Shown here: piece by piece, positions 15,129-22,065 of the stretch
Layout: each line of letters opens with the position of its first letter
Numbering within the stretch: the first letter of the stretch is position 1
Assembly: GCA_964510785.1 (NCBI GenBank)
Contig: CAZECM010000026.1
Location: 1 to 39,967, forward strand
DNA: 39,967 nucleotides
Origin: JAAYZM01 sp964510785
GTDB taxonomy: Bacteria; Actinomycetota; Actinomycetes; Actinomycetales; Cellulomonadaceae
Direction: 5' to 3'
The notes under the pieces: generated by a model
Databases searched by the model: none
The model's input: only the letters and a program-made list of their open reading frames with translations
Told to the model about the DNA's origin: nothing
Made by a program: the position numbers and the translations under genes

Positions 15129-16964
15129 TCAGCAGGTGGGGGTCGCGGGCGCGCCGGCCAGGCGGTCGCGGGTCCAGTCGAGGAGCTGCGGCGTGAGCGG
15201 AGAGTCCGCTGCCACGAGCGGCACGTGGTCGAGGCCCTCGAACTCGCGGAAGTCGATCGGCTGGCCCGCCGCACAGCGCCGGGCCACGAACTCGCGCTGC
15301 TGGTCCACGTGGATGAGCTGGTCGATCGTGCCCTGCGCGACGAGCACAGGCACACCGATGTCGCCGGAAGGCGTGTTGGCGTGCAGCAGCTCGACGAGCT
15401 CGCCCTCCCACGCCTCGGGCCGGAACACCTCGTCCGTGAGCTGGCTCGCGATCGCGAAGGCCCCGAGCACGTTCGCCCCGTTGAAGCAGTGGCCCTCGAT
15501 CTGGTGCACGATGCCGACGTACCCCGGCGCGACGAGCTCGGCGAGGTCGAGCTGCGGGTAGAACTGCGACCACGAGGCCGCGATGTAGGCGGACACGAGC
15601 TTGCCCCCGGTCGTGGCACGCACGTCCTGCGCGATCGCGTACAGATCGGCGGCCGGCGCGAACGCGGCGACACCGAGCACGTCCAGCTCGGGCGCGTACG
15701 ACGGCGCCTCGATCCCCGTCCACAGCGCCCCGTGCCCACCTTGCGAGTGTCCCCACACCACGGTCTGCGCGCTGAGCGCCAGCTCGTCGAGCTCACGCGC
15801 AGCACGGGTCGCGTCGAGCACGTTGCGCGCGGCGTCGGGCCCCACGAGGTACCCGTGCGGACCGCGCGTGCCGAGGCCCACGTAGTCCGAGGTCACGCCG
15901 ACCCAGCCCTCCGCGACGATCTGCTCGAGGGCCGCGCCGGCACCGTCGGCGAAGGGGTCTGCGGCGAGCGAGGGTGCGCACCGTGGCACGATGCCCGTGG
16001 TGCCGTGGGCGACGGAGACGACGGGCAGGGCGGTGCCGTCGTCGGCGGCCGCCGCACCCACCTCCCCCGGCGCGAGCACCGTGCCGCTGACGACCGTGCC
16101 GCGCCCCGTGCCGTCGGTCGAGGTGTAGAGGATGCGCCAGCCTCGCAGGCCGTCCGGCACGCGGTCCGCGGCCAACGGCTCGGCACGGATGAGCCGGCCC
16201 GGTTCGGCGGGGACGGCGAGCGGCGGGGTGTAGAACGCGTCGGGCTCGTCACGCGGGTCGACGTTGTGCAGCCACACCGTGCCCGCCGCGAGCGCGACGG
16301 CCACGAGGAACGACCCGACGGCGCCCACGAGCGAGAGCTGGCGGCGCACGGCCGACCGGGGCCGGACCCCGAGCCCGCCCGCGCGTGCGACCCGATGCCG
16401 ACGGCGCCACACCGCGACGAGCATCCCGAGCCCGCTGAACGCGAGCCAGAACCCCACCACGAGAGCGAAGATGGACAGCGACAGCCGCGGCCACACCAGG
16501 ACGAGCACGCCGACGACGACGGAAGCCAGCCCGCCGAACACCCCCGCGGACCGTTCGCTCCCCGGCACGCCCTCGAAGGCTCCCTCGGCCCGGACCTCTT
16601 CCGCCCAGCCACGAAGGGTCCTCGGCGCGCGGAGCGCCTGGACGACGGCGGTCACGCCGCTCGCGACGAGCACGCCGGCGAGCACCCACGCCAGGGTGCG
16701 GAGCGACGCGTCGCGCCACAGGACGGCCAGGCCGCCGACGACGAGCAGCCCGGTCCCGAGCACACCGTCGAGCCAGCGCGCCCGCCACGGTCCCGCGTCG
16801 CGCACCCCGAGCAGCCGACCCACGCCCGCGACGACGAGCCCCGCCGCGGCGAGCGCGACCACGACCTGGACCGGCGCCTCGGCGAGCGCGAGCAGCGCGA
16901 CGCCGAGTGCGGTCATGAGACCGCCCACGACGAGGGCGCGCGTCCGCCAGGTTTGCCGGGTCAC
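15129..16964 (-). CDS. HdeD-like membrane domain fused to a LIP-family lipase/esterase
   Basis: 611 residues. About residues 1-190 hold six or so short hydrophobic helices in an HdeD/DUF308-like arrangement with repeated WP/WRR turns. Another helix at about 212-232 leads into an extracytoplasmic alpha/beta hydrolase of the secretory lipase type. The catalytic triad can be read as S408 in GHSQGG, D548 in AQGTIDQLIH and H580 in EGLDHVPL. YVGLGTRGPHGYLVG and HQIEGHCFNGANVLG are also lipase-family segments. The start is GTG at 16964, overlapping the stop of the upstream oxidoreductase as GTGA, so the two are translationally coupled. It presumably hydrolyses lipid esters at the outer face of the membrane; the substrate is unknown. 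Confidence 0.85.
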   Translation of the reverse strand: MTRQTWRTRALVVGGLMTALGVALLALAEAPVQVVVALAAAGLVVAGVGRLLGVRDAGPWRARWLDGVLGTGLLVVGGLAVLWRDASLRTLAWVLAGVLVASGVTAVVQALRAPRTLRGWAEEVRAEGAFEGVPGSERSAGVFGGLASVVVGVLVLVWPRLSLSIFALVVGFWLAFSGLGMLVAVWRRRHRVARAGGLGVRPRSAVRRQLSLVGAVGSFLVAVALAAGTVWLHNVDPRDEPDAFYTPPLAVPAEPGRLIRAEPLAADRVPDGLRGWRILYTSTDGTGRGTVVSGTVLAPGEVGAAAADDGTALPVVSVAHGTTGIVPRCAPSLAADPFADGAGAALEQIVAEGWVGVTSDYVGLGTRGPHGYLVGPDAARNVLDATRAARELDELALSAQTVVWGHSQGGHGALWTGIEAPSYAPELDVLGVAAFAPAADLYAIAQDVRATTGGKLVSAYIAASWSQFYPQLDLAELVAPGYVGIVHQIEGHCFNGANVLGAFAIASQLTDEVFRPEAWEGELVELLHANTPSGDIGVPVLVAQGTIDQLIHVDQQREFVARRCAAGQPIDFREFEGLDHVPLVAADSPLTPQLLDWTRDRLAGAPATPTC

Positions 16965-19219
16965 GCACCCAGCATGTCACCGGCGCCCGCCGCCATCGCG
17001 TCCACGCCCACCGCGAAGTTGTCGTGGAAGACGTCGGTGGGGTCGTAGCGGCGCTTGGCCTCACGCAGCCGGGCGAGCGTCGCCGGGGGGAACGCGTCGG
17101 TGAGCCGTTCGGGGCGCGGGTCCGTCTCGAAGCTCAGGTACAGCCCGGAGGCGTGCCGGTGCAGCTCGTCCCACACGGGGTCGAGCCGGGCGCGCGAGGC
17201 CCCGAACGCGATGACCGAGAAGTTCGCGGACCGGTGCGCGTACGCGGTCGCCTCGGGTGCGACGTCGGCCACCGCCCCGCCCACGGCGCGGATCTGGAAG
17301 AAGTACGAGGCGCCGCCCACGATCACGCGCTCGGCGGCGAGCGCGACGTCGCGCGAGAGGTGCTCGACGAGCGAGGAACGCGTGACGGGTTCACCCTCGC
17401 CCCGGTGCGGCCCGCCCGGGGGCACGATGACGGAGCCGTACGGGGTGATCCGCACGTCCTGGTCGAGCAGCGGGGCGATCTCGGCGAACGGCTGCAGGTG
17501 CCCGATCACGGTGTCGGGGTCGGTGGAGTCCACGGCGACCATGACCTGCGCGACGACGGGCTGGCCGGGGCGGGGCCGCCCGATCAGCAGGAAGCTCGTC
17601 ACGTCGCGGGACGCCGCCTCGACCACGGCGCCCCACCGCTCGAGGAACCCGGCCACGTCGCTCGCGTCGAACACGAGCTGGGCGAAACCGAGCGGGCCGC
17701 CCGGGTGCGCCTCGAGCTCGAAGGACGTCGCGACGGCGAGGTTGCCCCCGGCCCCGCGCATCGCCCAGAACAGGTCCGGGTGCTCGTCGGCCGAGGCGCG
17801 TACGAGCGCGCCGTCCGCGAGCACGACCTCGACGGCCCGCACGCGGTCGATCGTGAGCCCGTGCTTGCGCGAGTACCAGCCGATGCCACCGGCCGTCGCG
17901 AGCCCGCCGACCCCCACCCCGCCCGAGTCCCCCGAGGTGAGCGCGAGCCCGTGCGGAGCCAGCGCCGCGGCGACGTCGCTCCACCGCGCCCCGGCTCCGA
18001 CCCGCACGAGCCGGGCGGCGGGGTCGAGCACCTCGACCCCGTCGAGCGCGGACAGGTCGAGGACGATCCCGCCGTCGTTCGTGGACCGCCCGCTCACGCC
18101 GTGACCGCCGCTGCGGATGCCGAGCGGCACGTCCTGGGTCCGCGCGAACGTCACGGCGTCGGCCACCTCGGCGGCAGTGCGCGGCAGCAGGACGAGTCCC
18201 GGGTCGCCGCCGCGCAGGTAGTTCGTACGGACGCCGGGGAACCTCGACCCGCCGGGTTCGACGGCCGGCACGGTCGCGGGCACGGCGTCGTAGTCGATGC
18301 CGTCGCGACGCAGCTCACGCTGTCGCCTCGCGACGGGGACGCCGACGACGACGCCCTCCGCCTCGCGCGCCACGGCCACGGACTCGCGCACCCGGGGAAT
18401 CACCTCGGTCGCGAAGTCCCGCAGCACGTCGTCGTCGTCCACCGCGAGGACGAACGTCGACACACCGTCGTCGAGGGCGAGGCGGGCGAGCTCGTCGGCC
18501 CACTGCCCCGCGGGCGCCCGGGACGGGGCGATGTTGAGCAGCCGTCGCACCTCGCGCGGGTCGCGGCCCGCCACGCGTGCGGCGTCGTCGATCACGGTGT
18601 TGCCCGCGGCGAGATCCCCCGGGCCGAGGCGGGACGCGGACGGGAGCCAGCCGTCCGCCGCGGTGCCGACGAGCCGGAGCATGCGGGGGCGCAGCCCGCC
18701 GAGCCAGATCGGGACGTCGTGTGCGGCGGCCGGTCCGCGCTGGGCGCCGTGGAGCTCGTAGAACTCGCCGTCGACGTGCAGCTCGGTCTGGTCGCCCGCG
18801 GCCCACACGCCACGGACCACGTCGATCGCCTCGGCGAGCGCCGTGACGGACTCCCCCGGGGTGCGTCGCTCGACCCCCATCGCGACCATCGCGTCCCAGA
18901 AAGCACCGGCCCCGAGCCCGAGCTCGACGCGACCCCCGCTGAGCAGGTCGAGGCTCGCCGCGGCGCGGGCGAGCACGGCGGGCGGGCGCATCGGGACGTT
19001 GAGCACGTTCGCGGACAGCGCGATGCGCTCGGTCGCACCGGCGACCCAGGCGAGGAGCGTCCAGGCATCGAGGAACGCGGGCTGGTACGGGTGGTCCTGG
19101 AACGTGACGAGGTCGAGGGCGAGCTCCTCGGCACGCTGGGCGAGGCCGACGACGCGGCCCGGGTCCTGGGCGTCCGGGGTGAAGAACGCACCGAAGCGCA
19201 GCGGGTGGCCGTAGTCCAT
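16961..19219 (-). CDS. Fusion of LLM-class oxidoreductase with a berberine-bridge-type FAD oxidase
   Basis: 752 residues. Residues 1 to about 265 are a luciferase-like TIM barrel closely matching the next gene upstream (MDYGHPLRFGAFFTPDA, LVTFQDHPYQPAFLDAWTLLA, LLSGGRVELGLGAGAFWDAM). After a linker, a FAD_binding_4 domain begins with LPRTAAEVADAVTFAR. IRSGGHGVSG carries the His for covalent 8-alpha-FAD attachment. GDSGGVGVGGLATAGGIGWYSRKHGL stands where bicovalent members have Cys, so only His linkage is expected. RRYDPTDVFHDN is the C-terminal BBE signature. It starts 4 nt after the upstream LLM stop and overlaps the lipase start by GTGA. Two flavin enzymes on one chain suggest sequential oxidation steps. 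Confidence 0.88.
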   Translation of the reverse strand: MDYGHPLRFGAFFTPDAQDPGRVVGLAQRAEELALDLVTFQDHPYQPAFLDAWTLLAWVAGATERIALSANVLNVPMRPPAVLARAAASLDLLSGGRVELGLGAGAFWDAMVAMGVERRTPGESVTALAEAIDVVRGVWAAGDQTELHVDGEFYELHGAQRGPAAAHDVPIWLGGLRPRMLRLVGTAADGWLPSASRLGPGDLAAGNTVIDDAARVAGRDPREVRRLLNIAPSRAPAGQWADELARLALDDGVSTFVLAVDDDDVLRDFATEVIPRVRESVAVAREAEGVVVGVPVARRQRELRRDGIDYDAVPATVPAVEPGGSRFPGVRTNYLRGGDPGLVLLPRTAAEVADAVTFARTQDVPLGIRSGGHGVSGRSTNDGGIVLDLSALDGVEVLDPAARLVRVGAGARWSDVAAALAPHGLALTSGDSGGVGVGGLATAGGIGWYSRKHGLTIDRVRAVEVVLADGALVRASADEHPDLFWAMRGAGGNLAVATSFELEAHPGGPLGFAQLVFDASDVAGFLERWGAVVEAASRDVTSFLLIGRPRPGQPVVAQVMVAVDSTDPDTVIGHLQPFAEIAPLLDQDVRITPYGSVIVPPGGPHRGEGEPVTRSSLVEHLSRDVALAAERVIVGGASYFFQIRAVGGAVADVAPEATAYAHRSANFSVIAFGASRARLDPVWDELHRHASGLYLSFETDPRPERLTDAFPPATLARLREAKRRYDPTDVFHDNFAVGVDAMAAGAGDMLGA

Positions 19220-19223
19220 CCGC

Positions 19224-20090
19224 TCAGCCCCGCTCGCGGGCGACGAGCTCGCGCACCGCGGGAGCGACCTCGCGACCGAAGGCCTCGATGACCCCGGCGT
19301 CGTCGGAACCCACGACGAAGGTCGCGAAGCCGTGCTCGATCGTGAGACGGGCAAGCCGCTCGGCCCAGTCGCGCGCGTTGCCGGGCAGGGTGCCGATGTT
19401 GAGCAGACGACGGATCTCGCGCGGGTCGCGGCCCGCGGCGACGGCCGCCTCGTCGATGCGCGCGTTGCCGTCCACGAGGTCGTGGTCGGACTTCAGGTAC
19501 CCGAGCGAGGGCAGCCAGCCGTCGGCCTTGCGGCCGGTGAGCGCGAGCATGCGCGGCTTGTAGGCACCGAGCCAGATCTGGATGTCGTGCGCCGGGGCCG
19601 GCCCGCGCTTGGCGCCGTCGAGCCGGTAGTACGTCCCGCCGGCGACGAGGCGCTCGCGCGTGCTCGTGTCCCAGATGCCGCGGATGACGTCGATCGCCTC
19701 GTCGAGCGCGTCGACCGCCTGACCCGGCGTGAGCCGGCGCCCGCCCATCGCCTCGATCGCGTCCCAGAATGCGCCCGACCCCAGGCCGAGCTCGACGCGC
19801 CCGCCGCTGAGCAGGTCGAGGCTCGCCGCCGCGCGCGCGAGCACAGCGGGAGGCCGCAGCGGCAGGTTGTGCACGTTGGCTGCGACCCGGATGCGCTCGG
19901 TGCGTGCCGCGACGAAGGCGAGCAGCGTCCACGTGTCGAGGAACGCCCCCTGGTACGGGTGGTCCTGGAAGGTCGCGAGGTCGAGCCCGGCACGCTCGGA
20001 GGCCTGCGCGAGGGCGACGACGTGGGCCGGCGCCGCAGCCGCCGGCGTGAGGAAGCTCCCGAACTCGAGCTCGTGGCCGTAGTCGGTCAA
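19224..20090 (-). CDS. LLM-class flavin-dependent oxidoreductase, paralogue of the downstream fusion's N-domain
   Basis: 288 residues, a complete short luciferase-like TIM barrel (MTDYGHELEFGSFLTPAA, DLATFQDHPYQGAFLDTWTLLAF, LLSGGRVELGLGSGAFWDAIEAMG, DIQIWLGAYKPRMLALTGRKADGWLPS). The start codon is TTG at 20090. GAGG lies 7 nt upstream, and the residues after it align with the start of the paralogue, so TTG is preferred over any internal start. It is the first gene of a three-gene operon (LLM, LLM-BBE fusion, HdeD-lipase). The close identity of the two barrels points to local tandem duplication followed by fusion to the FAD domain. The substrate is unknown. Confidence 0.88.
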   Translation of the reverse strand: MTDYGHELEFGSFLTPAAAAPAHVVALAQASERAGLDLATFQDHPYQGAFLDTWTLLAFVAARTERIRVAANVHNLPLRPPAVLARAAASLDLLSGGRVELGLGSGAFWDAIEAMGGRRLTPGQAVDALDEAIDVIRGIWDTSTRERLVAGGTYYRLDGAKRGPAPAHDIQIWLGAYKPRMLALTGRKADGWLPSLGYLKSDHDLVDGNARIDEAAVAAGRDPREIRRLLNIGTLPGNARDWAERLARLTIEHGFATFVVGSDDAGVIEAFGREVAPAVRELVARERG

Positions 20091-20118
20091 GGGATCGCCT
20101 CGTTCGCCGTGGTCCGTG

Positions 20119-20138
20119 CGGCGGGTGGTTCTCCGCCG
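20119..20138 (-). terminator. GC hairpin downstream of pstB
   Basis: CGGCGG (20119-20124) and CCGCCG (20133-20138) form a 6-bp stem with an 8-nt loop, 47 nt beyond the pstB stop and before the LLM operon. There is no U-tract; a terminator is possible. Confidence 0.3.
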
Positions 20139-20184
20139 TCGTCGTCCCCAACACGGCGACCCTGCGAGACCTTCCCGGGACGGC

Positions 20185-21081
20185 TCAGCCGAAGCGGCCG
20201 TTGACGTAGTCCATCGTCCGCGGGTCCTGGGGCGCGCCGAACATGAGGTCGGTCGGACCGTGCTCGACGATCCCGCCCGGGGTGCCCGCCTCGGCGAGGA
20301 AGAAGGCGCACTGGTCGGAGACCCGCGCCGCCTGCTGCATGTTGTGCGTCACGATGACGACGGTGACGTCGCCCGCGAGATCACGGATCGTCTCCTCGAC
20401 ACGGCGGGTCGAGGTCGGGTCGAGCGCGGAGCACGGCTCGTCCATGAGCAGCACCCGTGGCCGGACGGCGAGGGACCGGGCGATGCACAGACGCTGCTGC
20501 TGGCCACCCGACAGCCCGCCACCGGGCGCGCGCAGGCGGTCCTTCACCTCGTCCCACAGCCCGGCGCGCCGCAAGCACTCCTCGACGATGTCCACCTTCT
20601 CGGACTTCGACACCTTCACGCCCGTCAGCGCGAGCCCCGCCGTGACGTTGTCCTCGATCGACATCGCGGGGAACGGGTTCGGCTTCTGGAAGACCATGCC
20701 GATGTGCTCGCGTGCCTGCGTGACGCGGCGCGAGGGGTCGTACACGTCCTCCCCGTCGAGGAGCACCTCCCCCGCGAGCGCCGCCGAGGGGACGAGCTCG
20801 TGCATGCGGTTGAGGATGCGCAGGAACGTCGACTTGCCGCAGCCGGACGGTCCGATGAGCGCGGTGACGTGACCGGCGGGCATCGTGAGCGAGACGCGCT
20901 CGAGGACCTTGTGCGTGCCGAACCACGCCGAGACCGCCCTGGCCTCGAGCTCCGCGGCGTTCCCGGCCGGCTCGATCGCCACGGGTGCGGGCTCGACCTC
21001 GGCGTGCTCCAGGAGCCCCAGCGGTGAGAAGGGCCAGTCCGCGGGTGGCGCGTCGACCGGCGGCGAGAGTTCAGACGTCAC
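20185..21081 (-). CDS. pstB: Phosphate ABC transporter ATP-binding protein
   Basis: 298 residues from the GTG at 21081, about 40 longer at the N-terminus than typical PstB. The conserved domain starts near residue 45, and the extension is Pro/Glu-rich. Walker A GPSGCGKST is at 77-85. FQKPNPFPAMSIEDNV (131-146) is the PstB-specific Q-loop region. The signature is LSGGQ (190-194) and Walker B RVLLMDEPCSALDP (from 209). THNMQQAARVSD has the H-loop. The C-terminus GAPQDPRTMDYVNGRFG is typical. It drives phosphate import by PstC/PstA, but here it is separated from them by about 7.5 kb. A canonical-looking PHO box 44-61 bp upstream gives it its own phosphate-starvation promoter. Confidence 0.95.
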   Translation of the reverse strand: MTSELSPPVDAPPADWPFSPLGLLEHAEVEPAPVAIEPAGNAAELEARAVSAWFGTHKVLERVSLTMPAGHVTALIGPSGCGKSTFLRILNRMHELVPSAALAGEVLLDGEDVYDPSRRVTQAREHIGMVFQKPNPFPAMSIEDNVTAGLALTGVKVSKSEKVDIVEECLRRAGLWDEVKDRLRAPGGGLSGGQQQRLCIARSLAVRPRVLLMDEPCSALDPTSTRRVEETIRDLAGDVTVVIVTHNMQQAARVSDQCAFFLAEAGTPGGIVEHGPTDLMFGAPQDPRTMDYVNGRFG

Positions 21082-21124
21082 GGCGACACGGTGCCAGCCC
21101 CGGGCGGCACGCAGCCGACCAGGA

Positions 21125-21142
21125 GATGAACTCCGGGTGAAC
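21125..21142 (-). promoter_or_regulatory. PHO box upstream of pstB
   Basis: On the minus strand two 7-mers, GTTCACC (21142-21136) and GTTCATC (21131-21125), stand exactly 11 bp apart. This is the direct-repeat layout of actinobacterial PhoP boxes. It sits 44-61 bp upstream of the pstB start, in the 71-bp gap after the sortase-like gene. Confidence 0.75.
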
Positions 21143-21152
21143 ACCCCCGTTG

Positions 21153-22058
21153 TCACACGAGGTTGGGCAGCAGCGCGACGAGGTGCTGGGTCGCGACCAC
21201 GGCGCACAGCACGACGACGGGTCCCACGGAGACCCAGGCGTGCCAGCGACCCCACCAGCCGCTCAGGAAGGACAGCAGCACCACCGCGCCGCCGAGGGCG
21301 AGCACGCTGAGCAGCAGCCACGGCCATGCGCCGTCGTCCGCTGCGAACGCACGCTCGGCGGGGTCGAGGAGCACGGCCGACAGCACAGGGCGGGGGGACG
21401 CGAACGGCTCGCTCACGAGCGTCGCGTCGACCCGGAGCACGTCCTCGGGCACGAAGGGAGTCCCCGTGGCGGAGACGAGCGTCAACCGACCCGCACCGTT
21501 CGCGGCCGGCAGCGGGTCGCCGCTGCGGCGCAGGCCCGCGACCCGGTAGGTCGCCTCGCCCTGGCCCGTGATCGTCGTGATCTCGTCGCCCACCTCGAGC
21601 TCGGCGAGCCCGGCGAACACGCCACCGGCCACGGCGTGGCGCCCCATGACGACGCTCGCCCCCGCCTGACCCGGCAGGACGGTGTCGCGCCGGTGGCCCG
21701 GGCCGGAGAGCAGCACGGGGGACGTCGTCCCCGAGAGGACGACGTCGTCGATGCCGAGCCGCGGGACGCGGAGCACCGCGACGGGCGTGCCGTCACTGAG
21801 CAACGCGTCGGCGGCCGTGACCTGGCCGACGGGGGCGGACCCGTCGGCCAGGTCGTACCGGAAGTCCCGGTACGCGACGTCCTGGTCCCGCTCGTACTTC
21901 AGCGGGGAGACCACCAGGGCCTGGACCACCACACCCAGCGCGAAGAGGCTGACGATCCCGATCACGAACCCGGCGAGGCGAGCACGCTCGCTGCGCGGGA
22001 GGCGAGGGACGACGGCATCGAGACGCGGGGGGACGGTGGACGTCGCGGACGAGGACAA
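21153..22058 (-). CDS. Sortase-fold membrane protein lacking the catalytic cysteine
   Basis: 301 residues: an N-terminal membrane helix (about 28-50), a sortase-like beta-barrel, then two C-terminal helices (about 245-265 and 275-298). The sortase landmarks are LRVPRLGIDDVVLSGT, GPGHRRDTVLPGQAGASVVMGRHAVAG (His near 141) and VLRVDATLV (Arg near 209). The TLxTC segment reads LTLVSATGTPF, with Ala near 197 where Cys is required. The only Cys in the protein is in the last membrane helix. Transpeptidation is therefore unlikely, and a structural or binding role is inferred. The TTG at 22058 begins 7 nt after the PstS-Ig stop. No ATG or GTG precedes the conserved region in this frame. It sits between PstS-like surface proteins and pstB. 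Confidence 0.75.
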   Translation of the reverse strand: MSSSATSTVPPRLDAVVPRLPRSERARLAGFVIGIVSLFALGVVVQALVVSPLKYERDQDVAYRDFRYDLADGSAPVGQVTAADALLSDGTPVAVLRVPRLGIDDVVLSGTTSPVLLSGPGHRRDTVLPGQAGASVVMGRHAVAGGVFAGLAELEVGDEITTITGQGEATYRVAGLRRSGDPLPAANGAGRLTLVSATGTPFVPEDVLRVDATLVSEPFASPRPVLSAVLLDPAERAFAADDGAWPWLLLSVLALGGAVVLLSFLSGWWGRWHAWVSVGPVVVLCAVVATQHLVALLPNLV

Positions 22059-22065
22059 CGTGGTG

